A stretch of 64,000 nt of DNA, from the NCBI RefSeq assembly GCF_002884975.1, contig NZ_PJKB01000002.1, positions 310,001 through 374,000 on the forward strand. Reading direction: 5' to 3'. This document shows, piece after piece, positions 34,238 to 43,035 of this stretch. The position numbers and the translations under genes were made by a program. This stretch comes from Akkermansia muciniphila. GTDB lineage: Bacteria; Verrucomicrobiota; Verrucomicrobiia; Verrucomicrobiales; Akkermansiaceae. Each line of letters opens with the position of its first letter. The stretch's first letter is position 1. The notes under the pieces were generated by a model. The model ran no database searches, was not told the DNA's origin, and saw nothing but the letters and a program-made list of their open reading frames with translations.

Positions 34238-34258
34238 GCTGATGTGACATATTGTCAC
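34225..34258. promoter_or_regulatory. Candidate operator: three GTGACA/TGTCAC half-sites around the kinase promoter
   Basis: A perfect inverted repeat GTGACA-TAT-TGTCAC (34244-34258) lies directly upstream of the -35 box, and a third TGTCAC (34225-34230) falls between the -35 and -10 boxes. This is typical of a dimeric regulator with a main and an auxiliary site. Which protein binds is not known; autoregulation by the adjacent regulator is one option. Confidence 0.55.
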
Positions 34259-34305
34259 GCATTTGCGGCTGGACATGGTTCCGGGGAAGGGGGCAGGATG
34301 GAGGC

Positions 34306-34737
34306 ATGCCTGAAGAACTTACCCGCATCCCTTTTGTCAGAACGCGCCAGGTGGCCTTTCATGATACGGACGCCTCCGGCGTGGCCCACTTCACGCGGCT
34401 GCTGTGCCTGGTGGAGGAAGTGGAGCATGAGTACCTGCGTTCACGGGGGCTGGAGGTTCTTTCTCCGGATTGCGGCTGGCCCCGCGTGCATGTGGATGTG
34501 GATTACGCCAGTTCCGCAGGACTGGGGGACTGGCTGAGCATAGAATTGACCCTGGGAACGGTAGGAACCAGTTCCCTGGAATGGAAGTTTGCGGTGTTCC
34601 ATTCCGAGCATCCGGTCATGAAGGGAAGGTATGTGGTTGTGCGCGTGGGGAAGGGAGGCAAACCTCAGGCTATTTCAGACTCGGAGAAGGAATGCCTGAT
34701 TTCAGGCTTTTCAAAAGGGGGGGATGCCTGTAAATAA
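34306..34737 (+). CDS. Hotdog-fold acyl-CoA thioesterase (4-hydroxybenzoyl-CoA/YbgC-like)
   Basis: 143 residues. The signature VAFHDTDASGVAHFTRLL matches the D-x-D-A-x-G-V active-site loop of 4HBT/DHNA-CoA thioesterases (Asp20/Asp22), followed by the long hotdog helix and a beta sheet. Such enzymes hydrolyse aromatic or fatty acyl-CoAs, for example in menaquinone synthesis. The substrate is not determined here. The start is the ATG at 34306, at the beginning of the conserved part. It ends 5 bases before gpmI, so the two are probably co-transcribed, although their roles do not obviously connect. Confidence 0.83.
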   Translation: MPEELTRIPFVRTRQVAFHDTDASGVAHFTRLLCLVEEVEHEYLRSRGLEVLSPDCGWPRVHVDVDYASSAGLGDWLSIELTLGTVGTSSLEWKFAVFHSEHPVMKGRYVVVRVGKGGKPQAISDSEKECLISGFSKGGDACK

Positions 34738-34742
34738 GGCGC

Positions 34743-36287
34743 ATGTCTTCTAAAAAGCCTGTCGTTCTTGTGATTCGCGACGGCTGGGGCCGCAATCCGT
34801 TGGGCCCTGATGTCGCGAAAGAGTACGGTGACGCCACTGTTCTGGCTGATACACCCTTTACTGATTACCTGCTTGCCAACTACCCCCACAGCCTGCTGGG
34901 CGCCTCCGGGGAAGATGTGGGCCTGCCGGACGGCCAGATGGGCAATTCCGAAGTGGGTCACCTGAATCTGGGCGCGGGCCGCGTGGTTTTCCAGGATCTC
35001 TGCCGGGTGGACAACGCCATCAAGAATGGCTCCATGGGTGAAAACGCCGTGCTGAAGACAGCCTTTTCCCAGGCTGCTTCCTCCCGCCTGCACCTGCTGG
35101 GCCTGGTGAGCGACGGCGGCGTACACAGCCATATCAACCACTTGGTAGGCATTGTCAAATACGCGTATGAAGCTGGCGTGCGCGACATCTGCATCCATGC
35201 CATCACGGACGGCCGTGACTGCTCCCCCACCAGCGGAGCCGGATTCATGCGTGAACTGGAAGAAGCTATCAAGCCTTATGGCGCGAAAATCATCACGGTC
35301 ATCGGCCGTTTTTACGCGATGGACCGCGATAAGCGCTGGGACCGCAACAAGCTGGCGTGGGACGCCATCGTGCTGGGGCGCGGTGAGCAGTGCTCCTGTT
35401 CTCCTGCCGAGTATGTGGAACAGTGCTATGCCAAGGGAGAGACGGACGAGTTCCTGAAGCCCGGCATTTTTGCCTGCGCCGACGAGCAGCGCGTGCGTGA
35501 CAACGACGTGGTGTTCTTTTTCAATTTCCGTGCGGACCGCGCCCGCCAGATGAGCGACGCGTTCCTGTACCCGGAGTTTGACGGCTTTGACCGTGAAGTG
35601 ACGCCCAGGGTGCACTACGTAACGCTGACGGAATATGACGCCAAGTATCCCTCCCCCATTGTTTTTGAACAGGAACAGCTGGACAACATCTTCGGCCAGA
35701 TCGTGGCGGAAGCTGGAAAAACCCAGCTCCGCATCGCGGAAACGGAAAAGTATGCCCACGTGACCTTCTTCTTTAATGGAGGAGTGGAAACGCAGTTTCC
35801 CGGTGAAGACCGTATCATGGTTCCCTCCCCCCGTGAAGTGGCCACCTACGATCTGAAGCCCCAGATGAGCGCGGAGGAAGTGGCTGACAAGTTTGTGGAC
35901 GCCGTGGACAAGTATGATGTGGTGATCATGAACTTTGCCAATGGGGACATGGTGGGCCATACCGGCTATGTGGAAGCTGGCATCGCCGCCTGCGAAGCGG
36001 TGGACAGCGCCCTGGAAAAGTGCGTGAAGAAGGTTTTGGAACTGGGCGGCAAGCTGCTCATTACCGCTGACCATGGCAATGCCGAACACATGCGCAATAA
36101 GGACGGCTCCCCGAATACGGCCCACACCACCAACCTGGTGGACCTGATTTACGTGGGTGCGGACAAGGATGAGGTGAATCTCTCCAACGGCATTCTTGCG
36201 GACGTAGCTCCCACTCTGCTGAATCTGATGGGGCTGAAACAGCCTGCGGAAATGTCCGGACATCCCCTGGTGACGCCGAAGAAATAA
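34743..36287 (+). CDS. gpmI: 2,3-bisphosphoglycerate-independent phosphoglycerate mutase
   Basis: Interconverts 3- and 2-phosphoglycerate in glycolysis, using two Mn ions and a serine nucleophile. The 514-residue length is standard. Visible motifs: metal-binding IRDGWG (Asp13), nucleophile Ser69 in GQMGNSEVGHLNLGAGR, and the C-terminal NFANGDMVGHTG and TADHGNAEHM blocks with the metal-binding Asp and His residues. The usual D-G-x-G follows an Arg rather than Leu or Met, a minor change. A terminator follows 26 bases after the stop. Confidence 0.97.
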   Translation: MSSKKPVVLVIRDGWGRNPLGPDVAKEYGDATVLADTPFTDYLLANYPHSLLGASGEDVGLPDGQMGNSEVGHLNLGAGRVVFQDLCRVDNAIKNGSMGENAVLKTAFSQAASSRLHLLGLVSDGGVHSHINHLVGIVKYAYEAGVRDICIHAITDGRDCSPTSGAGFMRELEEAIKPYGAKIITVIGRFYAMDRDKRWDRNKLAWDAIVLGRGEQCSCSPAEYVEQCYAKGETDEFLKPGIFACADEQRVRDNDVVFFFNFRADRARQMSDAFLYPEFDGFDREVTPRVHYVTLTEYDAKYPSPIVFEQEQLDNIFGQIVAEAGKTQLRIAETEKYAHVTFFFNGGVETQFPGEDRIMVPSPREVATYDLKPQMSAEEVADKFVDAVDKYDVVIMNFANGDMVGHTGYVEAGIAACEAVDSALEKCVKKVLELGGKLLITADHGNAEHMRNKDGSPNTAHTTNLVDLIYVGADKDEVNLSNGILADVAPTLLNLMGLKQPAEMSGHPLVTPKK

Positions 36288-36312
36288 CGGCACCCGTAGT
36301 TTTATTTAATGG

Positions 36313-36351
36313 AATCCGTTTCCGGCAAGCATGGCCGGGAACGGATTTTTT
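36313..36351 (+). terminator. Terminator after gpmI
   Basis: 14-bp stem (36313-36326 with 36334-36347) with one G-T wobble, a 7-base loop and a T run. Confidence 0.88.
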
Positions 36352-36672
36352 GTGCCCGCCTGTGTTCGGAAAAGCGTGCGGATAAGCAATCCGTTTTTGC
36401 CGGTTATGAATGGAAAAGGAGAACATCCTTCTCCTGTCCGGCAAGCCGGAAGGAGTGTGGCAGGTTCCTGAGACAGCGGAAAAAACTGAGCGCCAGGGAA
36501 GAAATATAAAAAGGAGACGTCTGTGAGACGTATAATCATGAAGGGGAACAGAAGCCTGCGGCGCCTCCTGAATATTCTCTCTTTCTTTGGAAAGGGAGGG
36601 CTTATTTGTACAAGCCTTTTTCCCTCAGGATCGGAACTTGACCCCGGATTGCTTATCCGTTAGCTTCCTGAC
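36352..36672. other. Intergenic region with promoter-like and hairpin elements
   Basis: No convincing gene. Three elements are visible: an inverted repeat ACGTCT-GTG-AGACGT (36517-36531) that runs into a perfect TATAAT (36531-36536) without a clear -35 box, and a small hairpin GGCTT...AAGCC followed by five T (36599-36621). Together they could mark a short transcript of roughly 80 bases, or simply the promoter of the next gene plus decoys. Confidence 0.4.
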
Positions 36673-37761
36673 ATGCTGCCTGTCAGGAATTATGGGTTGG
36701 ACCTGCTGAGAATCTTGCTGTGCCTGACGGTGGTCATCTTTCATTACAGAGGGTGCAAGGATTGCGGAGGTAGCGTGGCCGTGGACGGCTTTTTTGTCCT
36801 GAGCGGTTTTTTAGCCGTTCGTTCCTCCGGAGCGGAGGGTGGGGGAATAGGAAATTATTACCGGAAAAAGGCATGGCGTTTGCTGCCTGTGATGATCGTG
36901 GCATGGGCCATTGGCAATGCCATTCTCTTTTTTGAAGGCCGTCCGGTTCCCGCATGGCCCGGAATCAAGCTGCTGGTGATTGCTCCCACGCTTGCGCTGG
37001 CGCAGATGATGGAGAATGCTTCCGTCTGGTTCATCGGCTGCATTGTGGCATTTCTGGCTCTGTTCCCATGGCTGCGCCGTTGTTACGGGAAAAAGCTGTT
37101 TATGTGGGTACTGGCGGCAAGCGTTCTTTTTGCCTTGGTGCGGAGCGGAATGCGGCCTTTTGCCGTGAATGAGTCAGGCGGCCTGTATTACCAGGTGACG
37201 TTCCGCCTGTGGCAGTTCCTGCTGGGGATGTGGTGTGCGTCCTGGAACATGGAACGGTGGAAGATTTCATGGCGGTGGTTTTGGATTGGAGCGGGCGCGT
37301 CATGGCTGCTGGCATCTTCCATGATCAGGTGGAGGGGCATCGGGGCTCTGAACTATTCCTTTCCGGGATATGTGGTGTCTTCCGGAATTTTTGCCCTGTG
37401 CATTGCCTCTCTGTGGAGCGTGCGCCTGCCTTCCCTGTCCAGGCCCGTGCTGAAATGGGTGGGGATCGGAGCCGGGATGACATATGCCCTTTTCCTTTTC
37501 CATATTCCGGTGAAACTGGGAATGGACGTAATGTTCCGCATGATGAGGGAAGTCTGGAAGGTGGACTTCCGGGAGGAAGAGTTTCCGGTTTTATTCTGGG
37601 GAATTGCCTTGTGCATTTCATCCGTCCTGGCTTATTTCATCTACCAGTATGTGGAAGTCCGCTGGGTGGGAAGGAAGCTGAAAAAAGAATCGGAAGCCCG
37701 TCATGATGTTCCGGAAAGAGCAGGGGAAAATGAGACGGAAGAAATATTTAGGAAAAGATGA
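36673..37761 (+). CDS. Acyltransferase-3 family membrane O-acyltransferase (OafA-like)
   Basis: 362 residues with about ten transmembrane helices. The N-terminus reads NYGLDLLRILLCLTVVIFHY, containing the R/K-x10-H motif of the acyltransferase-3 family. A VDGFFVLSGFL segment follows, the second hallmark. These enzymes acylate sugars on O-antigen, peptidoglycan or exopolysaccharide from acyl-CoA. There is no fused SGNH domain. The cytoplasmic C-terminal tail is charged. The substrate is unknown and no glycan gene cluster is adjacent. Confidence 0.85.
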   Translation: MLPVRNYGLDLLRILLCLTVVIFHYRGCKDCGGSVAVDGFFVLSGFLAVRSSGAEGGGIGNYYRKKAWRLLPVMIVAWAIGNAILFFEGRPVPAWPGIKLLVIAPTLALAQMMENASVWFIGCIVAFLALFPWLRRCYGKKLFMWVLAASVLFALVRSGMRPFAVNESGGLYYQVTFRLWQFLLGMWCASWNMERWKISWRWFWIGAGASWLLASSMIRWRGIGALNYSFPGYVVSSGIFALCIASLWSVRLPSLSRPVLKWVGIGAGMTYALFLFHIPVKLGMDVMFRMMREVWKVDFREEEFPVLFWGIALCISSVLAYFIYQYVEVRWVGRKLKKESEARHDVPERAGENETEEIFRKR

Positions 37762-37770
37762 ATAAAAGAC

Positions 37771-37798
37771 TTGTCATGGTGTAAAATCACGTTATATT
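37771..37798 (+). promoter_or_regulatory. Candidate promoter of the ribosomal-protein operon
   Basis: TTGTCA (37771-37776), 16-base spacer, TATATT (37793-37798), about 150 bases upstream of rpsL. It implies an untranslated leader of about 140 bases (37805-37946), long enough for regulation. Confidence 0.5.
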
Positions 37799-37946
37799 GG
37801 CCGTCCCCAAACGCGCCGAAAGGTGCAAGAAATACGTTTTCTATCGGGTTTGCCTCCGGAAAAAAGGCGCGCTTCCTGCTTATTGAAAGGGATGTTCGCC
37901 TTGAATATCGGATCAAACCGACGAACCACAACCAAAGCAGGAAAAC

Positions 37947-38330
37947 ATGCCGACCATTAATCAGCTCGTCCGCAAGGGACGTATTACTCCGGAAGAGAAG
38001 TCCAAGTCACGCGCTCTTCATAGCTGCCCGCAACGCCGCGGTGTTTGTCTCCAGGTAATGACCCGTACGCCCAAGAAGCCGAACTCGGCTCTTCGTAAAG
38101 TGGCTAAAGTCCGTCTTACCAATGGTGAAGAAGTGATCGCCTACATTGGCGGTGAAGGTCACAACCTCCAGGAACACTCCATCGTGCTTGTGCGCGGCGG
38201 TCGTGTGAAGGACTTGCCGGGTGTTCGCTACCATATCGTCCGCGGCGCTCTTGACTGCCTCGGTGTTGACAAGCGCCGCCAGGGCCGTTCCAAGTACGGC
38301 GCCAAGCGTCCCAAGGCTTCTGCCAAGTAA
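37947..38330 (+). CDS. rpsL: 30S ribosomal protein uS12
   Basis: 127 residues. S12 shapes the decoding centre. The [13 protein letters not shown] and [17 protein letters not shown] blocks are standard. The Lys residues linked to streptomycin resistance (TPKKPNSAL and GRVKDLPG) are of the sensitive, wild-type kind. It is the first gene of the str/S10 cluster, preceded by GCAGG and a long leader. Confidence 0.98.
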   Translation: MPTINQLVRKGRITPEEKSKSRALHSCPQRRGVCLQVMTRTPKKPNSALRKVAKVRLTNGEEVIAYIGGEGHNLQEHSIVLVRGGRVKDLPGVRYHIVRGALDCLGVDKRRQGRSKYGAKRPKASAK

Positions 38331-38357
38331 ATTTAACATCTTACCTAATAATATATT

Positions 38358-38831
38358 ATGGCCCGCCGTAAACGCGTCTATAGAAAAATTGAACGTCGTG
38401 ACCCCCGTTACGACAGCGCTCTTGTTGGCAAACTGATCAGCAAGGTTATGCTGGATGGTAAGCGCTCCCTTGCGGAACGCATCGTCTATGCCGCCATCGA
38501 CATGGCTAATGAAGGCACGGACAGCATTGATCCCCTGGAAGTGATCACCCGCGCCATTGAGAACGCCAAGCCCCGTGTGGAAGTGAAGAGCCGCCGCGTT
38601 GGTGGCGCTACCTACCAGGTGCCTCTTGAAGTGGACCCGGCCCGTTCCGAATCCCTGGCCATGCGCTGGATCGTGAACTACGCCCGCAACCGCAAGGGCG
38701 TGCCGATGCACAAGGCTCTTGCCAACGAAATCAAGGAAGCCGCCAACAACCAGGGTTCCTCCGTCCGCAAGCGCGACGACGTTCACAAGATGGCTCAGGC
38801 CAACCGCGCCTTTGCCCACTTCCGCTGGTAA
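38358..38831 (+). CDS. rpsG: 30S ribosomal protein uS7
   Basis: 157 residues. Assembly-initiating protein of the 30S head. MARRKRVYRKIERRDPRY and the DPLEVITRAIENAKPRVEVKSRRVGGATYQVPLEV region are diagnostic (the latter cited only by its ends 38535-38635). The ATG is preceded by an AT-rich stretch with no Shine-Dalgarno sequence, suggesting initiation by low structure or ribosomal protein S1. Confidence 0.98.
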   Translation: MARRKRVYRKIERRDPRYDSALVGKLISKVMLDGKRSLAERIVYAAIDMANEGTDSIDPLEVITRAIENAKPRVEVKSRRVGGATYQVPLEVDPARSESLAMRWIVNYARNRKGVPMHKALANEIKEAANNQGSSVRKRDDVHKMAQANRAFAHFRW

Positions 38832-38894
38832 TCCCTTCCGCGAGCGTCAGCCGAACCACTCACTTTCGATCATTACAGATACTTTCCAGACACT

Positions 38895-41042
38895 ATGTCC
38901 GATCACGTAAACAATCCCAATCGCAAGGCTCCCCTTGAGCGCTACCGCAACATCGGTATCTCCGCTCACATTGACGCCGGCAAAACCACTTTGTCCGAGC
39001 GTATTCTTTTCTACACCGGCATGATCCACAAGATCGGTGAAACCCACGAAGGTTCCGCCACCACGGACTGGATGGAGCAGGAACGCGAACGCGGTATCAC
39101 CATCACCTCTGCCGCCGTTACCACCAACTGGAAGCAGCTTCAGAATGAAGGTATCAGCAAAGTGTTCGAAGGCGAAAACTTCCAGCTGAACATTATTGAC
39201 ACCCCCGGGCACGTTGACTTCACCGCTGAAGTGGAACGTTCCCTCCGTGTGCTTGACGGCGCCATCGTGGTATTCTGCGGTGTGGCCGGCGTACAGCCCC
39301 AGACGGAAACCGTGTGGCGCCAGGCCACCAAGTACAGCGTTCCCCGCATGTGCTTTGTGAACAAGATGGACCGCACCGGCGCCAACTTCAACAACGTTCT
39401 GGACGACATCCACAACAAGCTGGGTGCAAACGCCGCCGCCATCCTGATCCCCATCGGTTCTGAAGACCAGCTTCGCGGCCAGATTGACGTGGTGAACCAG
39501 AAGGCTGTCATCTATGCCGATAACGACCGTCTGGGCTCCACCTACACGATTGAAGAAATCCCCGCCGAACTTAAGGACGAAGCTGAACTGGCCTACCATG
39601 ACCTGGTGAGCCGCGTGGCTGACGTGGACGATGAACTGGCTGAAAAGGTTCTCATGGAAGAACCCTTCACCGCCAAGGAACTCAAGCAGGCTATCCGCCG
39701 CGCCACCATCGCCAACAAGTTCATCCCCGTTGCAGGCGGTTCCGCTTTCAAAAACAAGGGCGTCCAGTTCCTGCTTGACGCCGTGGTGGATTACCTCCCC
39801 TCTCCGGTGGAAACCGTTCCCGCCCACGCTGAAAGCACGCTGGATGCGGAAGAAACCTTCAAGATCACCGCTACGGACGATGCCAAGCCCATGGTGCTGG
39901 CATTCAAGCTCTGGGCTGACAAGTTCGTCGGCAAGCTGGTGTTCATCCGCGTTTACTCCGGTGTCCTCAAGAAGGGTGATACGGTATACAATCCCCGCAC
40001 CCGCAAGTCGGAACGCGTGGGCCGCATCATTCAGATCCAGGCTAACCAGCACACGGACGTTGACGCCGTGTACTCCGGTGACATCGCCGCCATCGTGGGG
40101 CTCCGCAACGTGACCACGGGCGACACCATCACCAGCCCGGACAACGACATCTGCCTGGAACCCCCCACCTTCCCGGAAACCGTTATTTCCATGGCCGTGG
40201 AACCCAAGACCAAGGCTGACCAGGAAAAAATGTCCAACGCTCTGGGCCGTCTGTCTGAAGAAGACCCGACCTTCCGCGTGAAGACGGATGAAGAAACCGG
40301 CCAGACCCTGATCTCCGGCATGGGCGAACTTCACCTGGAAATCATCATTGACCGCCTGATGCGCGAATTCAAGGTGGAAGCCGACATCGGCAAGCCCCAG
40401 ATCGCCTACCGCGAAACCATCACCACCCCCGCCCATGGCGACGGCAAGCTGGTCAAGCAGTCCGGCGGCCGCGGCCAGTACGGCCACGTGGTGATCGACG
40501 TGAAGCCGAACGAACGCGGCAAGGGCCTCACCATTGAGAACAAGATCGTGGGCGGCGCCATTCCGAAGGAATACATGAACGCCGTTTTCGCCGGCCTCAA
40601 TGAAGCCATGACCACGGGCGTCATCGCCGGTTATCCGGTGGTAGACGTGCACGTTGAAGTGGTGGACGGTTCCTATCACGAAGTGGACTCCAACGAAAAC
40701 GCGTTCAAGATGGCCGCCATCTTCGCCATGAAGGATGCCTTCAAGAAGGCCAAGCCCATCATGCTGGAACCCATCATGTCCGTGGAAGCCTCTACTCCGA
40801 CCGACTACCAGGGCGATATCATGGGTGACCTGAACCGCCGCCGCGGCCAGATCAGCAACATGGAAAACAAGGCTAACGCCTGTATCCTGAAGGCCATGGT
40901 CCCCTTGTCCGAAATGTTCGGTTACTCCACCGCTATCCGTACCCTCTCCAGTGGCCGCGCCTCCTACTCCATGGAGCCCTCCCACTTTGAACAGGTGCCT
41001 CAGAACCTCGTTGACCAGATCGTCAGCGACAGGGCTAAATAA
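38895..41042 (+). CDS. fusA: Elongation factor G
   Basis: 715 residues. GTPase that drives translocation. G1 AHIDAGKTT, the switch region GITITSAA, G3 DTPGHVDF, G4 NKMDR, then domains II-V ending with the usual YSMEPSHFEQVP. The tuf gene that usually follows fusA in the str operon is not here; rpsJ comes next. There is no clear Shine-Dalgarno sequence at the start. Confidence 0.98.
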   Translation: MSDHVNNPNRKAPLERYRNIGISAHIDAGKTTLSERILFYTGMIHKIGETHEGSATTDWMEQERERGITITSAAVTTNWKQLQNEGISKVFEGENFQLNIIDTPGHVDFTAEVERSLRVLDGAIVVFCGVAGVQPQTETVWRQATKYSVPRMCFVNKMDRTGANFNNVLDDIHNKLGANAAAILIPIGSEDQLRGQIDVVNQKAVIYADNDRLGSTYTIEEIPAELKDEAELAYHDLVSRVADVDDELAEKVLMEEPFTAKELKQAIRRATIANKFIPVAGGSAFKNKGVQFLLDAVVDYLPSPVETVPAHAESTLDAEETFKITATDDAKPMVLAFKLWADKFVGKLVFIRVYSGVLKKGDTVYNPRTRKSERVGRIIQIQANQHTDVDAVYSGDIAAIVGLRNVTTGDTITSPDNDICLEPPTFPETVISMAVEPKTKADQEKMSNALGRLSEEDPTFRVKTDEETGQTLISGMGELHLEIIIDRLMREFKVEADIGKPQIAYRETITTPAHGDGKLVKQSGGRGQYGHVVIDVKPNERGKGLTIENKIVGGAIPKEYMNAVFAGLNEAMTTGVIAGYPVVDVHVEVVDGSYHEVDSNENAFKMAAIFAMKDAFKKAKPIMLEPIMSVEASTPTDYQGDIMGDLNRRRGQISNMENKANACILKAMVPLSEMFGYSTAIRTLSSGRASYSMEPSHFEQVPQNLVDQIVSDRAK

Positions 41043-41079
41043 ACAAACCTTTGAAGTATAACCAATAGACCGCACGTCC

Positions 41080-41388
41080 ATGCAAAGTCCAAAAATCCGC
41101 ATTCGACTCCGCGCATTTGACTCTCGCGCCATCGACCGCTCCTCCCTGGAGATCGTTGAAACCGCCAAGCGCACCGGAGCCAAAGTTCACGGCCCGATCC
41201 CGTTGCCGACCCGCATTGAGAAATTCTCCGTGAACCGTTCCGTTCACGTCAACAAAAAGTCGGCTGAACAATTTGAAATCCGCACCCACAAGCGCCTGCT
41301 CGACATCGTCGATCCGACCGCCCGCACGATTGATGAGCTCAAGAAGCTCAATCTCCCGGCTGGTGTGGACATCACGATCCGCATCTAG
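41080..41388 (+). CDS. rpsJ: 30S ribosomal protein uS10
   Basis: 102 residues. S10 of the 30S head, also part of transcription antitermination complexes with NusB. Conserved [16 protein letters not shown] and [14 protein letters not shown] are present. It follows fusA after 37 bases, which joins the str and S10 groups in one run. Confidence 0.98.
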   Translation: MQSPKIRIRLRAFDSRAIDRSSLEIVETAKRTGAKVHGPIPLPTRIEKFSVNRSVHVNKKSAEQFEIRTHKRLLDIVDPTARTIDELKKLNLPAGVDITIRI

Positions 41389-41433
41389 TTTGGTACCCGG
41401 ATAAGTAATTAAAAAACAGAAAGACACACTACA

Positions 41434-42069
41434 ATGGCTCTAGGACTTATCGGAAAAAAGGTCGGCATGACCCGCCTGTTTGACCAGGAATCCGGCGCTA
41501 TGGTGCCCGTGACCGTCATCGACGTAAAGGGCAACACCTTCGCCCAGATCAAAACGGAAGACAAGGATGGCTACAACGCTATTCAGGTTGCCTTTGATGC
41601 GCAGAAGGAAAGCCGCGTGGCCAAGCCTCAGGCCGGCCACTTCAAGAAACTGGGCATCCAGCCCACCAAGCTCCTCAAGGAATTCCGCGTGGAAGCTTCC
41701 GAACTGCCTGCTGAAGGCGCAGAAGATCCCGGCGTGGACCTCTTTTCCGCCGGCCAGTGGGTTGACGTGATCGGCACTTCCAAGGGCAAGGGCTTCCAGG
41801 GCGCGATGCGCCGCCACAACTTCCACGGCTCTCCCGCCGCCCACGGTTCCATGATGCACCGCCGTACCGGTGGTGTGGGTGGCTGCTCCACCCCTGGCCG
41901 CGTCTGGAAGAACCAGAAAATGCCCGGACAGATGGGCAATGCCAAGCGCACGGTACAGAACCTGAAGGTTGTGGCTGTTCGTCCGGAAGACAACGTCATT
42001 CTTATCTCCGGCGCTGTTCCCGGTGCACGCGGTTCCTACCTCGTGATCCGCCCCGCCAAGAAGAAGTAG
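41434..42069 (+). CDS. rplC: 50S ribosomal protein uL3
   Basis: 211 residues. Early assembly protein near the peptidyl-transferase centre. GLIGKKVGMTRLF and the GKGFQGAMRRHNFHGSPAAHGS block, including the glutamine that is commonly methylated, are visible. Confidence 0.98.
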   Translation: MALGLIGKKVGMTRLFDQESGAMVPVTVIDVKGNTFAQIKTEDKDGYNAIQVAFDAQKESRVAKPQAGHFKKLGIQPTKLLKEFRVEASELPAEGAEDPGVDLFSAGQWVDVIGTSKGKGFQGAMRRHNFHGSPAAHGSMMHRRTGGVGGCSTPGRVWKNQKMPGQMGNAKRTVQNLKVVAVRPEDNVILISGAVPGARGSYLVIRPAKKK

Positions 42070-42109
42070 GCTTTAGTTAACCTCACATTGATTATAGGAA
42101 AACCTATCT

Positions 42110-42718
42110 ATGTCCGCAAATACCTTTACATTAGAAGCCGCCGCTGCCGCCAACATCCAGCTTGTAGGCAGTGACAAGGGCTCCCAGGCCGTTCATGACC
42201 TCATCGTGGCTTACCAGGCAAACCGCCGTACCGGTTCCGCCAACTCCAAGACCCGCGCTGAAGTCAGCGGCAACAACAAGAAGATCTTCCGCCAGAAGGG
42301 CACCGGTAACGCCCGTCACGGCGACAAGCGCGCTCCCATTTTTGTGGGCGGCGGCGTGGTCTTCGGTCCCCGCCCCTGCGACTACACCAAGAAGGTGAAC
42401 AAGAGCACCCGCCGCCTGGCCCTGCGCCGCGTTCTGGGTGACCTGATCGCCGGTTCCAAGGTCAGCACCATTTCCGAATTCTCCGTGGCTGATGGCAAGA
42501 CCAAGTCCTTCATCAAGGCCGTCAAGGAACTGACGGACGCCAAGAAGGTGCTCATCGTGGCTGCCTCCTTTGACGAATCCACCTATCTTGCCGGCCGCAA
42601 CGTTCAGGAAGTCCTCCTGATGACCGCCGCAGAAGTGAACATTGAACAGCTCATGAACGCTGGTGCAGTGATCCTCGTTGACAACGCTTTAGAAACCCTC
42701 GCCAGCCGTACTGCTTAA
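42110..42718 (+). CDS. rplD: 50S ribosomal protein uL4
   Basis: 202 residues. Conserved KTRAEVSGNNKKIFRQKGTGNAR loop (the exit-tunnel extension) and FVGGGVVFGPRPCDY. In E. coli L4 represses the S10 operon through its leader; whether that applies here cannot be told, and the operon's first gene is rpsL rather than rpsJ. Confidence 0.98.
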   Translation: MSANTFTLEAAAAANIQLVGSDKGSQAVHDLIVAYQANRRTGSANSKTRAEVSGNNKKIFRQKGTGNARHGDKRAPIFVGGGVVFGPRPCDYTKKVNKSTRRLALRRVLGDLIAGSKVSTISEFSVADGKTKSFIKAVKELTDAKKVLIVAASFDESTYLAGRNVQEVLLMTAAEVNIEQLMNAGAVILVDNALETLASRTA

Positions 42719-42724
42719 GAAGCC

Positions 42725-43009
42725 ATGAAAGACATTTACCAAGTCATCAAGAAGGTGCGCATCAGCGAAAAGGCCACCATGCTCCAGGAAACCACTGGTG
42801 AGCTGGTCCTTGAAGTTGACCGTGACGCCAACAAAATCGAAATCAAAAAGGCTGTCGAAGTTGCTTTCGGCAAGAAGGTCGCTTCCGTGCGCACCGCCAA
42901 CTATGACGGCAAGCTCAAGCGTCAGCGCCGCGCTGATGCAGGTCGCACCGCCCACTGGAAAAAAGCTTACATCAAGCTTGCCAACGGTGAAACCCTTGAC
43001 CTCGTTTAA
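42725..43009 (+). CDS. rplW: 50S ribosomal protein uL23
   Basis: 94 residues. Located at the tunnel exit, docking site for trigger factor and SRP. The [10 protein letters not shown] start region and the [17 protein letters not shown] helix-strand are characteristic. It starts 6 bases after rplD. Confidence 0.97.
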   Translation: MKDIYQVIKKVRISEKATMLQETTGELVLEVDRDANKIEIKKAVEVAFGKKVASVRTANYDGKLKRQRRADAGRTAHWKKAYIKLANGETLDLV

Positions 43010-43035
43010 CGCCCCTATTAGGAAGGAAAGCTATC

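Noticed and set aside
34253-34270. Sigma54 promoter at the kinase operon
   Set aside because: No TGGCAC-N5-TTGC pattern with the invariant GG and GC; the best match lacks both.
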